Assembly: GCA_003255025.1 (NCBI GenBank)
Contig: QANY01002375.1
Location: 1,116,001-1,180,000, forward strand
Source of the DNA: Datisca glomerata
Lineage: Eukaryota; Streptophyta; Magnoliopsida; Cucurbitales; Datiscaceae
DNA length: 64,000 nucleotides
Direction of reading: 5' to 3'
Numbering within the stretch: position 1 is the stretch's first letter; each line of letters begins with the position of its first letter. The translations under genes were made by a program, and so were the position numbers. Shown here in pieces: positions 1 to 11,743 of this stretch. Under the pieces are notes generated by a model. It ran no database searches. It was not told the DNA's origin and saw nothing but the letters and a program-made list of their open reading frames with translations.

Positions 1-2520
1 TTCCCTTTCCTTGCATGTAACCTTTTTCTTTCCTTTTTACTTAATGAAAATGTGTTTGCTTCAATAACTCTATCATTTTTTCCTGCCTTTGTTCTGTTTT
101 GTTCATTACTTGTTTGTTATAAACTTCATATTAGCATATGCTTGATCATCGGTCTCAAACTTGAAGGTACCTTAAGTAATTAATGACTCTAAAGTAACTG
201 AGCTTTAAGTAAATGAAGCCCCGCTTTCGTCGAGCTCTGACTTATCCATTTGTCATGACTAGTTGGGGGTCTGTCTTTAATATTTAATCCACTTGAAACT
301 CTTAATCTTTTCTTCGTTCTTGCTACTCCAAAAGCCCGAGGTAGAGTGTCGGTCGTCAGGGCAGCCTGCCTTTCTTTTATAGGAGTAGATTTTATAAGAG
401 TAGGGGCGGTCTTGGTGCTTTGGGCGTGGCACTAGTTTGCTTTCAGTCATGAATGTTTTAAGTAATAGTGCCTGTTGACCTGAAGCACGAGGTTACTCTT
501 AGTTATTCCTTCCTGGTGGATTGCCCCCTTTGAAAGATGTCAGGTCATACAGTCCTATTGTAATCTTGAATTTTTTTTGGATGTTGCCTCATGCAGGAGG
601 TCTGTTTGGAAGAATCTGCTTCAAATACGAAGTTTCACTTTTCATCTGACGAACTAGAGTTCAGCCAAACTTCACCTTTTCCTTTCACATCTAACCACAC
701 ATTTCTACTCTGTCTAGAGTCCTTTTTAGTGAATTCGATGACCACTTTTTCCTTAATCATGAGTGGCCGAGGGAGGGCGCTGAAGACCACCAAGTACCCT
801 GCTTCTTGAGCCGCCGCCTTCCTTTTTTTATTGGATTATATCATATTGGGTCCTCCAAAGATCATCTTGATTTGTTGTACGAGGCTTTATGGTCAATTTT
901 TTTCTGCTCGAGCAGCCTCTCGATCTTCCTTTCCTGCCTAGGAGGCTGCCATCCTCATGGTTCCTTCGGCTGGCCATAAACTCCTTAAGGTATCCTTTCT
1001 GGATTAAGGCATCAGTCTACTCTCAGATCTCGAAGCACCCCTCTCTGTTGTGCTTGGAATCTCGATGGTACCTATAGTACTTCGCTGTATCCTTCTTATT
1101 GCCATGTGTTTGTATCATTCGTGACTGCTTCAATAGGCTTATGTCCTTAATTACATTGTAGATCTCTTTCCTTTTAGTTGTGAGGGGGGTGTAGGTGGCG
1201 AACTGACTGGTTAGGTAAGGGTTTTCCCTTTGTGTCATCTCGAGGGGGCTGGTTAGAGCTTAGTTGTGGGAGGTGCTTAATCTGATGGTTGGGGAGGGTT
1301 GCCTCTCTTATCTTTCATGACTTCTTTCCCTTTGGGTCTTCTGACTACCTGGTCTCTCCAATTCTCACTCAACTCATATTACTTCCTCTATGCTAATGTA
1401 CTTCTGTATCCTAACCTGAAGCTTGAAGAGGGAGATGGGGTCGTATTTAGCCATTGACAACCTCATCCGCGAGTGAGTGATCCCACTTTTCAATGTAGCT
1501 ACCAAGGTGTCTTTAGTGGAATTGTGATCATGTAGGGACTACATGTTGAAATAGTTCATGTAGTCTTGCAGCTACTCTCACGGCCGCTACTTTACCGTCA
1601 TTAAGTGGGCGGATGGTCTCCTTCATTCTCTTCCTCTCAGGAACTGTCCAACGAATAGCCTCAAGAGCTCGGCGAAGGAGTGAATGGAGTTTGGCTTTAG
1701 TTGTCCTATCCATTTTTCTGGGAAGGCCCGTTGAGCGTCAGGCAGAACAACTTGCACATCAAGAGCTCTGGGACATTGTTTAGGTCTATCCAGACCTTAA
1801 AAGTTTTCAAGTGCCTGAATGAGTTTTTGGTCCTGTCATAAAGGGTGGTCGATGGCATCTTAAACTTCGACGAGAGTTCAGCCCATTGGATCTTTATAGA
1901 AAAAGGGGGACTTGGTTTACTCTAGAACCATCTTAAATGAAGATCCCAACGGTTTGTCTATACTCTTTCCTCAATTCCTCTAACTGCAGTTGAAATTTTT
2001 ATATCTCAGCCCATTGGCCAGTGCTTTTTGCAGTGTTATTATCGACTCCCTTGTTCTGATGGTCTTGGCGGAGAGGTCAGTCCTGCCCCTGGTTCATTCC
2101 TCCACGTCGGGGGCCATCTTTTCTTTTCCTGAATGGTCTTCCTCATTTGCTCCCCAGGTGCGAGATGACTCTGTCGGTGAGTCTTTTCGCTATAGGGGGT
2201 TACGTTTGTGGGCGGCAGGGAGGGCCTTTATTTGTAAGAGGTCCCCACAATTTGAGTGAAGGCCAGCATATCCTACCTCATTCTCCTGACCATTTTGGAG
2301 AATGAGGCCATTATATCTTTCTTTTTTCACTGAGTGATCACCACAGCAGAGGGGAGTTCTTCCCTCGACAAAGAGGAGGGTGGATCCCCTCTCTCGTCAT
2401 GAACCTAATCGGATTAGGTTGAGGATGACGAACTAATTTTTACTTTATGGAGGAGATAAAAGTCTTACATACTCTAGAGGGAAGGAACGATTTTGATGTC
2501 ATTTCACACAGCGGCGCCAA
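1..2520 (-). mobile_element. Ty3/gypsy retrotransposon remnant, Tat-like, minus strand
   Basis: Read on the minus strand this is the 5' part of a Tat/Ogre-type gypsy element: a TTGGCGCCG leader motif near 2510-2520, a decayed gag at about 1020-2430, then, below about 590, spacer-like DNA without recognisable pol. The gag order and the C-terminal Cys/His region fit the Tat lineage. The lack of protease, RT and integrase before the window edge suggests either an internally deleted (LARD-like) derivative or a pol lying further left. The rest of the element is outside the window, so the far LTR cannot be seen. Confidence 0.65.
1020..2430 (-). pseudogene. Tat-type gypsy gag, decayed
   Basis: Gag forms the virus-like particle of LTR retrotransposons. 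On the minus strand, 1905-1650 reads as a retrotrans_gag domain across one frameshift near 1710, with the family pattern of FRHLKTF, then KLFCLTLNG, then a tryptophan, then SIHSFAELLRLF. 1510-1380 gives the following helix region (SRMRLSMAKYDP then KYISIEEV). 1238-1023 gives the C-terminal part, TYTPLTTKRKEI followed by a CCHC-like segment YYRYHRDSKHNREGCFEI in which the first Cys of the usual KYCxFH is Tyr. Several stops and at least two frameshifts make it non-functional. The N-terminal part (1905-2430) is too diverged to read with confidence. Confidence 0.65.
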
Positions 2521-2522
2521 CT
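2506..2522 (-). other. primer-binding-site-like motif of the Tat element
   Basis: The plus-strand text gcggcgccaac reads GTTGGCGCCGC on the minus strand, followed by CTGTGTGAAATGA. Tat/Ogre elements commonly have TTGGCGCCGTCTGTGGGA at this place, just inside the 5' LTR. The match is imperfect but sits at the right distance upstream of gag. The 5' LTR would then lie at higher coordinates. Confidence 0.5.
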
Positions 2523-3600
2523 ACCCGTTAATTTCAGAAATATATTTCAAAAGAATTTTACGTAAGAAATTGAGTGTGGGTTTTCAAAATGATTGAAGAA
2601 TAAAAAACAGTAGTGAGAGAAGAAAATTTTTTCTCTTCCTTTTTTTTTGTATATTGATAACAACTGTAACTTATCATCATTATCTCTTTGCAATCAAATT
2701 ACTATTATATATTTGTCAAATGGTGATTTTTGGTATTTACAAATATACTCATATATTATAAAATTTCCAAAAATTCCAAAAATTCCCCTAATTATCAATT
2801 ATTGCCGAAAATTACATGATCTCCTAGAATTTTAGTTGTATCAAAATTCATCAATATAATTGATAAATATAATTTATCATTATCAATTAATTAATTATTA
2901 ATTTTATTTAACTAATTATCTAATAATTAGAAAATAATAAATAATTAATTCAATACAACAATTACATTTAACTAACTTAAGTGACATTACCTATCACATA
3001 TAGGTGTGAGAAATATGCTTTGGCACCAAAAAATATTTTAGTCCAACTTAGTTCATTTTTCTATTCATATTATTCGAGCTATTTCTGAGACCGAATGAGC
3101 CCAAATGAACAAAGCTTAGGATTCAAATACCCGATAAATTTATCTCTATAAATTTCCTACTTATTTAATCATGACTTATGAAGTGCATTCAGGCCTACTT
3201 TACACTAGAAAAATGGGAACCCGTGTTCGAAATATGAAAAAAGTTTACAAGTTGAGAGTCAGCGAAGGGATCAATAGTCTTCCTTCAGTAAAGGTCCATC
3301 CAGGTGTCTTTGCCCACCTTCACATATTCGATGGACAATAACGATTGCGTAATATAAATTTATTAGCCACGTCATCGAAAGCGACTTCCAATTGCTCAGA
3401 AATTCTAAGCTATATGGAGGGCTTGGATGGTGAGAAAAAATAATTGATCTAAACTTTAGTCAAATTTCGAATGAAAGAAGGTAAAAGAACGAGAATTCGT
3501 GTTATTGCTTATTTAACTTTTCGTATGACTTCACAAAAGATTCGATGCTGAATCAACTCTCGATTCATGCGCGCTACATTTTCTGTTGATGTAAATAAAC
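2523..3600. other. AT-rich region, probable remains of the Tat 5' LTR
   Basis: No gene is visible. By position next to the primer-site motif this should hold the 5' LTR of the minus-strand gypsy element, but there is no second copy in the window for defining its edges. 2640-2990 is very AT-rich; 3000-3600 is more balanced and non-coding. Confidence 0.35.
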
Positions 3601-4465
3601 TCTATTTATTTTCACGGTCCACAGAATATTTTAACATAGTACCTGTCGTGAATATCAGTATGAGATCAAAATATAAAATTATCATTTTACCCCTCTTGTT
3701 ATTATTTTCTTAACTCCTTTATTGACTGTGAATAAGAAAGACATTATAGTCAATTGTCTCGTACAATTCACAAGTCTTATTCAATGACTCATTTCATTGA
3801 ATACTTGGCCAAGTTGATTTATTCACACATCCATCAATAAAGCATAAGGTTGTATTGTTGCTTTCACAATCCAACCACAAATTTCCATATCTGTAAATCA
3901 TGCAACTCCTACTTAATTAAATTACAATCCCAACAGTCGAGGTATTACCCGTCAATTCAAACTCACTCATTTGACATATCAAATATTGCAACTAACCAAA
4001 TCAGGTTACGTATTCACCTCAGGATTACAATAATTATGAAAATACCCTTAAGGTGTAACAATCAGATTTAGAGCTAGGTAAACGGTTTTAAGCTCTAAAC
4101 TAATTTGTCACTGGTCTATTCAACATGTTTATAACATGTATGAGTTAACCATTTGAGTCTCTACTCTTATTCCCCAAGACTGACATCCAATGGTTCAACC
4201 TAACAGTCATAATCAGATTCAATTGCCCAGTCGATCCTAAGACTGTGAATACCGTTCTGAACTATTTTCGAAGAGTTCGTCTAGAGACGTTTTTATCTTC
4301 GCTCTTCTTTCGTTGACAATAGTTCAATGACTTGAGTAATTTATAAGAACACTTTAATTTAAAATAAAACTTTCAATTTATTCATAAAAAAATTCAGTAA
4401 TACAAATGTCTGAGAAATAACTTAATACAAATAAATAGTTATTATACGATGGACATATTCCAACA
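3600..4465 (-). repeat. 3' LTR of minus-strand copia element (outer edge not resolved)
   Basis: The inner edge is clear. The minus strand reads AAGTGGGAGATTG directly before TGTTGGAATATG, the standard polypurine tract plus LTR start of many plant copia elements, so the LTR begins at 4465 and runs toward lower coordinates. No matching second LTR was found, so the start given here (3600) is only a guess. Confidence 0.5.
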
Positions 4466-4480
4466 ATCTCCCACTTGGAC
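4466..4480 (-). other. polypurine tract of the copia element
   Basis: On the minus strand the tract is AAGTGGGAGAT, adjoining the TGTTGGAA LTR start. It would prime plus-strand DNA synthesis during retrotransposition. Position and sequence are as in intact plant copia elements. Confidence 0.7.
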
Positions 4481-4489
4481 TAAAGTAAG

Positions 4490-7400
4490 CATGTACAATC
4501 TCTTATCCCCAAGCCCTCCAGATGACCATAAAAATATTCCTTCTTAAAGTCTTCATGAATGGATCTGCCAAGTTGTTGACCGTCGAAATATAGGTAACCA
4601 CAACGTCTACACACTAAACAATCGCTCAAATTAGGTGATACTTACATTCTATATGTTTGGATCTCTTATTGCTTCTAGGTTCCTTAGAATTCACTACAAC
4701 CTCACTGTTATGACAATAAAGTGTCATGGGCTTGTCAGCTTCTGGAACAACTTTCAGAGTCTTCAAGAACTTCCTAAGCCATACAGCCTTATTTGTAACT
4801 TCACAAGCTTCCACATATTCAGCTTCCATGGTAGAATCAACAATACAAGATTGCTCAAAACTTTTCCATACAAGTGTTCCACCATTCAGGATGAGCACTG
4901 ATCTTGAAGTGGACCTCCTAAAGTCCTTATCAGCTTGAAAATTGAAATCTGTATACCCCATCGTATTTAAGTCACTACCTGAATACACAAGCTTTCGATT
5001 CCTTGTTTTCCTAAGATACTTAAGGATATGCTTGACGACATTCCAATGCTCGATTCTAGGATTAGATTGGAAATAACTTACTACGCCCATGACATAGCAA
5101 AAATCAGGTCTAGTGAAAAGCATCACATACATGAGGCTTCCTACGGCTGAGGCATATGGTATCATTCTCATGTCTTCCTCTTCTGAAGGATTCTTAGGAG
5201 ACTGCTCTTTGGAGAGGCTAACTCCATGTCTAAAGGGAAAAAATCATTTCTTAGAGTTTTGTATACTGGAGCGATCTGATACCTTATCAATATAAGATGT
5301 TTGAGAAAATGTCAATTGTCTGTTCTTCCGATCTCGAAGTATCTGAATACCTAAGACAAATGCAGTTTCTCTAATATCCTTCATGTCAAATTGCTTTCTA
5401 TGCCAAAACATGACATCAGAAAATTTTCGTACATCATTCCCAATGAGTAGAATATCATCTACGTACAAGACTAGAAAAACCACCTCCCCTTCGTTTATAC
5501 ACACAAGGTTCATCCACCAACTATTCAAAACCATAGTTCTTAATAGTTTCGTCGAATCTAATATTCCACGACCGTGATGCTTGCTTAAGTCCATAAATGG
5601 ACTTCTGTAGTTCACAAACTTTGCCCTTTTGGCCTTTCTCCATGAACCCGTCTGGTTGAGCCATATAAATGTGCTCTTCAAGATTGTCATTCAGAAATGT
5701 AGTATTCACGTCCATTTATCATATTTCATAATCAAGGGCAGCAACAATGGAAAAAAGGATTCAGATAGATTTAAGCATGGCTATCGGTGAGAAGGTATCC
5801 TCGTAGTCTATACCTTCCTTTTGGGTGTAGCCCTTGGCTACTAGCCTAACTTTGAATGTTTCTACATTTTTATCTAGACCTCTTTCATTCTTATAGATCC
5901 ATTTACATCCTACTAGTTTTATTCCTTCAAGAGGATCTACAATTTTCCTGACTTCGTTCGACTACATCAAATGTATCTCAACGTTCATGGCTTCCTACCA
6001 TAAACTTTCTTCAAGACCAGCCATGGCCTTCGAGTAAGAGATTGGTTCATCTAGGTCATTGTCTGAGATAGGTATCAAAGCTTCTCCATAGGACATGTAC
6101 CTTTCAGGTTGTCTCACAACTCTCCCACTACGTCGAGGCTTTATAGTCTCTGGCTTCTGTCGTGGTTCTTCCATTATCGAATCATAAATAATTTTTGATT
6201 GGGCATTCGGTGTTCTCCCACTCAACAATTCCTCTAGCACAACTGTGTTTCTTGGCTGTACACGTTTAATATAATCTTCTTCAAGAAAACGAGCATTCGT
6301 GCTAACAAATATTTTCTTGTCAATCGTACTATAGAAGATATACCGTTTCGTTCCCATAGGATAGATAACCTAAAAACATGCATAATTTTGAATGGCTAGC
6401 CAATTTGCCTGTCTTCGGTCTTAGAACATGTGCTCAGCAACCCCATAATCTAAAATGGTGAACGGACGACTTTCGCCCATACTAATTTTCATATGGTGTA
6501 CAAGGCACCGTCATTGACGGAACTTGGTTCGGAATATATGTCACTGTTAGTAAAGGCATATCCCCAAAATGAATATGGGAGGGATGAGTAGCTCATCATG
6601 GATCTAACCAAATCCATCAGAGTTCGAGTCCTTCTCTCTAACACATCATTTTACTGTGGGGTATCAGATGTTGTAAGCTGAGAATGAATACCTTCTTCCT
6701 TAAGAAAGTCTTTGAACTCTCCTATCAAGTACTCTCCATCACGGTCAGATCGTAATGTTTTGATTTATTTTTCTAATTGCTTTCCAACCAAGGCCTTATA
6801 TTCTTTGAATTTTTCAAAGGTTTCAGACTTTTGATGCATTAGATAAACATGACCAAAATGTGAGTAGCCTTCAGTGAAGGTTACGAAGTATTTATAACCT
6901 CCTCTTGTTTGATTCAATGGCCCACATATATCACTATGTATGAGTTCAAAGTATTGAGTGATTCTTTCACCTTTTGATGAAAAATGTCTCTTGGTCATTT
7001 TACCTTCTATACAGGATTCACATGTGGGTAGTGAACCCACACTTAAAGATTGTAAAGGGCCATCCTTCACAAGTTTTTTAATCTTGTCTAGGCTAATATG
7101 TCCAAGACGTAAGTGCCATAAATAGGTTAGATCGGTTGAGTCATAGTTCAACCTTTTACTATCCCTATATGAATCGATATTCACTTCAGTGTTACAAATA
7201 TGAGTACTATAGGTTTTACATGTGCAATTTATTAATCATTCGGGCAATAGTAATTAAGCATTCTTTTCTAAAACTACCAATATCTTTATTAATGAATATT
7301 AGATCAAATCCTTGCTTAATTAATGAACCAATAGAAATCAAATTCTTCCCAAAACCCGAGACATAATAAACATCACAAAAAATAATAAACTATTTCTCAA

Positions 7401-8428
7401 AACATAATTTAAAAGTTCTCACTGATGCGGCCGATACCAGTGCTTAATTCCCCCAACAGAAGCTGAACTTGCCCTTATCAAGCCTTATGATTTTCCTGAA
7501 CCACTGCATAGAACAACAAATGTGGTTAGTAGCTGCATAGTCTACAATCTAAGAAAAAGTAGAGTCAACTACATAACAGGCCTCAGTAACCATTATAAAC
7601 CTTTAGATCTCAACCCTTTAAGATACTCTGGGTAGTTGCATTTCCAATGAGCAACAACTCCACATTGATGACACTTATCTTTCGACTTGTCTACTCTCAC
7701 GGTGCTCTTGCCTTTGGCAACTCTCAGCTTCGACTTCATCGCTTTCCTTGGACCCCTTCTCTATTTCTTCTTAGAGCTAAAAGTGGAAGGCATACTTTTA
7801 GTAAAGTTAGAAACTCCATATTTCCTCTTCCCTTCAGAAATAGGGTCTCAGTAGCTTGCAGCTCTTTCATGAGCTCAGGAAGTGAGTAGTTCAGCTTATT
7901 CATCGAGTAATTAAGCTTGAAGTTCTCAAAGGTACTAGGCAAAGTCTCTAGGATCATATCCACTTGAGTCTCGGCATCGACCTGAGCACCCATGATCCCC
8001 ATCTCGTTCAGATAACTTATTATCAACATTATATGTTCTCAAACATGAGTTTCAGGTTCCATCGTGCAGTTCATGAAGTTACACACAGCTATCTGTCTGG
8101 CTTGACAACCCTGATCCCCGAACATTTTGGTGCTGTTTAACATCATATCAGCGACGGTTTCAAAGTTCTGATGCTATTATTGCAACACATTGCTCATAGA
8201 TGCCAAGATCTAACATATGATGATCTCATCAAAACGCAGCCAATAAGCATAAACATCTTTTTCCTGTTGAGTCGATTCAACAATAGGCTCGAGAGGACAA
8301 TGGGTAGTGAGCACAAATTTTTACTTTTCTACCACCAACACGATATCAAGATTTCATTTCCAATCCACATAATTTTCACCGTTGAATTTGTTCGCGTTAA
8401 GAAAAGTTGTGAGAGGGGATAACGACAT
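4490..8428 (-). pseudogene. Ty1/copia gag-pol polyprotein, degenerate
   Basis: One copia polyprotein read from high to low coordinates. Gag starts at 8428 (MSLSPLTTFLNANKFNGENY) and has a UBN2-type domain at 8029-7736 (LPSTFENFKLNY). The zinc knuckle CHQCGVVAHWKCNYPEYL lies near 7690-7630. The protease site DSG has become DYA (IVDYAATNHIC, near 7550). The GAG-pre-integrase and integrase start are at 7184-6765 (LWHLRLGHISLDKI, CESCIEGKMTKRHF, HSDICGPL). A linker is at 6357-5995. RT is at 5715-5244 (YGLKQASRSW and LYVDDILLIG, catalytic DD kept). RNase H is at 5171-4626 (STMEAEYVEA), ending with NLADPFMKTL near 4540. Many stops and frameshifts interrupt it, so it is dead. The domain order gag-PR-INT-RT-RH is diagnostic of copia. 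Confidence 0.9.
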
Positions 8429-9800
8429 GATTACTGAAAAGAATAAATAAAGTGGTGTAAATAAATGCTCAATTGTTTAGGAAAGTATGATGCATGATGC
8501 AACTAATAATTATTTTAAAATCCATTAAAAAATATTTCCTCCTTGATGTTACGATAAAAAATGATAGTTTGTCTCATCGAGAGATGAAGTCCAAACTATC
8601 TCCTATCGCATTGAGACTCCTCTCATTTGGTTAACGCTCAAATGTCTCCACATCTAGCTTAACTAATCACTAATGATTTTGGCCACCTTGGCCCCATTAA
8701 CTAGCCCCTATAGGGGGATTCAAATGTGTTTCAGTCTAAGTGTTTAACTAACACATCGACTCTTAAAGGTTGCTATGAACTAATAGTCCGTCTATAGGAC
8801 GACCCTGCCCACCACTCCCTTTAGAAGTCTTAGCTTCTGAAGCAACTCGATGACTCAAAACGACATGATTCTAAAGTTTCTCATATTCAAGTGAGGACCA
8901 CTATGGGCGGTTCCAACCCTTCCTCGTGGCACGATCAAGTTTGAATTGGAGATCTTAGGAACGTTTTAATATAAACGACCCTCCCACTTAGTTTTTGAAT
9001 TTTTGGTTATTTTTCAAAAATCATAACTTTTATTAATTAAAAAAAAGGTGATGAAATTCATAAATCATTTATTAATTTTCAATCTCAATTTAAAATCATA
9101 ACCATTATAAATTTCACATTATAATTAAATAATAACCATTATAATTTAATCTACAATGATGCATGTACATGTTACATGACAAATTGATATTGACATATCT
9201 CTAATTTATATGGCATGTTATATGATGATGCGTGATTAAAATTAAATCATACATTTAAATTTAACTTTCATATTGACTCATTTCTAATTACAACCCATAA
9301 AAGAATAATAAATAAATTACAAATTAATTTATGAACTAATATTCATGGCGTCTGCAAATTGCTCATTCGTCTTCATATTGTTCCACCATTTTGTAACCCT
9401 TTACAAAATATTAATCTCATTTTTAAATATAATTTTAAATTTTAAATTTTCTAACATATTTTTACTTTGATAAACAAATTACCAAGTAATTAGTAAATTG
9501 ATTTATTTTTTAAATAATTTAAAAAATTACAATTATACAAGTATCAAAAAATTTATCAAATTAAATAATATACTAAAATTGACTTTGAAATCATATTTCA
9601 AAAACCCTAAATTTCCTAAAACCGTGGGTTTCCAAAACTTGTAGGGTTTTTAATTCGATTAGGACTATATCGTACAAGAGACAACACATGGCAGCAGCGG
9701 CGAGCAGTGACCAGTGATAAAAAGTACCGAGATGAAATAGTACTATCGATGAACAATACCGACATGAAATAGTACCACTGGTGAACAGTGACCTGTCTAA
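8429..9800 (-). other. probable untranslated leader of the copia element
   Basis: Between the gag start and the RPL4 promoter there is non-coding DNA that reads like a plant copia leader on the minus strand: a GC-rich CGCCGCTGCTG block near 9695, AAACCCTA-type stretches near 9605 and 9645, then AT-rich DNA, then the segment 8560-8960 just before gag. The second copia element of this window has the same order in its leader. At 9720-9790 two ~35-bp units (taccgaNatgaaatagtac) repeat. No primer binding site or 5' LTR was found, so the 5' end is probably lost. Confidence 0.45.
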
Positions 9801-9899
9801 TATAATTAGACTAATTCAATATTCATGATAGTTTTAGATTTCACGCACAAACCCTTACCCGTGCGAATAAGGAAGCAAAGAAACAGTTTAAAAAAAAGC

Positions 9900-10040
9900 A
9901 AAAGAAACGAATTTTCAGCGGCTATAGATAAATATACTGACTGACAGCTAAAAATGTTAGCGCCTTGTGGATAACGTTACCTTCTCAGCTCAGTCTTCAG
10001 TGACACTCGGAGAGTCCCACGAAGCTAACCTTTAGCCTCC
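9900..10040 (+). promoter_or_regulatory. probable RPL4 proximal promoter and 5' UTR
   Basis: Upstream of the RPL4 start there is a TATA-like string ctatagataaatata at about 9919-9935 and a pyrimidine-containing 5' UTR. The start codon at 10041 sits in a favourable plant context (gcctccATGGCT). AAACCCTAA-type motifs, common in plant ribosomal-protein promoters, occur at 9602-9610 and, reversed, at 9643-9651, but they lie inside sequence that looks like transposon leader, so their role is uncertain. Confidence 0.4.
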
Positions 10041-10904
10041 ATGGCTACCTCTTCAACTCCATCTTCACTCTCTTTTTTCACCTCCTCTATCTTCCTCTCT
10101 TCCTCTAATCAAACCCCCAAACTTTTTTCATCATTCCAGACCAACGCCCTCAAACCCCAAATTAAGCCTTTATCAATTGCCTCACAGCTTGCGACCCTCC
10201 CAATCCTCTCCTTCACCGGCGAAAAAGTCGGCGAGACCTACCTCGATCTCAAATCTGCTCCGCCTGAAACCGCTCGCGCGGTCGTTCACCGAGGCATCAT
10301 TACTGACCAACAGAACAAGCGCCGGGGCACTGCCTCTACTCTCACCAGAGCCGAGGTTAGAGGCGGTGGGAAAAAACCCTACCAGCAAAAGAAAACTGGG
10401 CGGGCCCGACAGGGGTCGAGGCGTACCCCTCTACGTCCCGGCGGGGGTGTGGTATTTGGGCCTAGGCCCAGAGATTGGTCTATTAAGATCAATAGGAAGG
10501 AGAAGAGGCTGGCTATATCGACGGCGATTTCAAGTGCGACGGTGAATACGATAGTAGTGGAGGATTTCGGGGACAAGTTTGAGAAGCCAAAGACGAAGGA
10601 GTTCATTGCAGCGATGCAGAGATGGGGGATTGATCCGAAGGAGAAATCGATGTTTCTGATGACGGAACTTTCCGATAATGTCGTACTTTCAAGCCGGAAT
10701 ATCGGAACATTGAGGATGTTGACGCCGAGGACGCTGAATTTGTTCGATATTTTGAATTCAGATAAATTAGTTCTCACGCCTGAAGCTGTTCATTATTTGA
10801 ATGGGAGGTATGGGGTTGATTTTGAGGTAGACAGCGATGGTGAAGAAGAAGAAGAAGAAGAAGGTGATGAATATGAAGAGGAGGAAGAAGGTAGTGAAGG
10901 TTAG
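10041..10904 (+). CDS. RPL4: plastid 50S ribosomal protein L4, nuclear-encoded (unspliced 3' form)
   Basis: Component of the large subunit of the chloroplast ribosome; L4 helps assemble 23S rRNA and lines the peptide exit tunnel. The 287-residue product begins with a Ser/Thr-rich, acid-poor segment (about 1-48), a typical plastid transit peptide. The L4 domain follows: ETYLDLKSAPPETARAVVHRG at 65-85 region, the Gly/Arg-rich extended loop GRARQGSRRTPLRPGGG at 120-136 with FGPRPRDW at 139-146, and the C-terminal half to about 260 (NLFDILNSDKLVLT). A strongly acidic tail at 267-287 is a plant-specific extension of the kind seen in plastid L4. The frame is intact. The first ATG is chosen because of context and because it supplies the transit peptide. 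The reading frame can also be spliced near its end (see the exon at 11706). It is the only intact-looking host gene here. Confidence 0.93.
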   Translation: MATSSTPSSLSFFTSSIFLSSSNQTPKLFSSFQTNALKPQIKPLSIASQLATLPILSFTGEKVGETYLDLKSAPPETARAVVHRGIITDQQNKRRGTASTLTRAEVRGGGKKPYQQKKTGRARQGSRRTPLRPGGGVVFGPRPRDWSIKINRKEKRLAISTAISSATVNTIVVEDFGDKFEKPKTKEFIAAMQRWGIDPKEKSMFLMTELSDNVVLSSRNIGTLRMLTPRTLNLFDILNSDKLVLTPEAVHYLNGRYGVDFEVDSDGEEEEEEEGDEYEEEEEGSEG

Positions 10905-11705
10905 GCTTTTCCCCTCTTTCTTTCCAATGTTCATTTTCTTTTGCTAATTTATCATCTGAAATTGCATTGGTAAGTATCATCTGCGCTGTATTTAGCATTG
11001 AAATGATTATCTTGTTAAGCCTATGAAGCCATATCTTTTCTGTTAAAACTTTATACTGAATTTATGTATTTGCAAATGCACATTGACAAGGAAATGAGCA
11101 CGCTCTTATGAAGATTACCATAAATCCATGTTACATGAGCATATAATGAATTGAATTATTCTATAGATGTGAAGCCCCTTCAAATATTTCATGAGCAAAA
11201 TGACACCTGCTGAAAAGTTGTCTCACATCGCTCGGATAGTGGTCTTTTTAGTATCAAAGTTTGGTTGGGCTTTATTTGTGCCACTTTGTTCGGATTGTTT
11301 GCTATACTGCTTCGTTTGGTTGTCGGGCTGTGTTTTATGAGAAAGTGTTGGAATGTTGTCATACATCATCGGGATATCCCTAATGTGCTAGTTATAATGT
11401 TCTAGTATCTCTCTCTTTTAACGCCTAAATTTTAAGAAGTGATTAGACCGAACTTTGCAACTATACCTACCAATACCAATGAATCAATCACATATACTTT
11501 ATGCATAGCTTACATGACCGAACTTTGCAACTATTTTTTGTGCCTGCAAATAAATTTATCTTAGTCAGATATGTTATATGTGCCTTACAATAAAGCAAAG
11601 CTTTCTTTCTAGATTGTAAAAAATAAAAGTTCATTTGCTGATCCATAAAAGAGAATCATATGGTTATCTTATTTAATGATTCTCATTATTCCTTCCAAAA
11701 TGAAG

Positions 11706-11743
11706 GTGCAGATGTTGAAGCAGGTGATAATGCAACAGAGTGA
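11706..11743 (+). CDS. RPL4: candidate alternative last coding exon of RPL4
   Basis: If an intron runs from the GT at 10891 (gaggaagaag|gtagtg) to the AG at 11704-11705 (ttccttccaaaatgaag|gtgcag), the L4 frame continues for 12 codons, giving residues GADVEAGDNATE and then TGA. That makes a 295-residue protein with an acidic end, against 287 when read through to the TAG at 10902. The phase fits exactly (1 + 2 bases) and the acceptor is preceded by a pyrimidine-rich stretch. Plastid L4 proteins of other plants are near this length. Which form is used cannot be told from sequence alone. Confidence 0.5.

Noticed and set aside
9602..9651. Pair of AAACCCTAA-type boxes as RPL4 promoter elements
   Set aside because: They lie about 400 bases upstream within sequence that looks like a copia leader, and the other copia leader in this window also has an AAACCCTA motif, so assignment to RPL4 is not safe.
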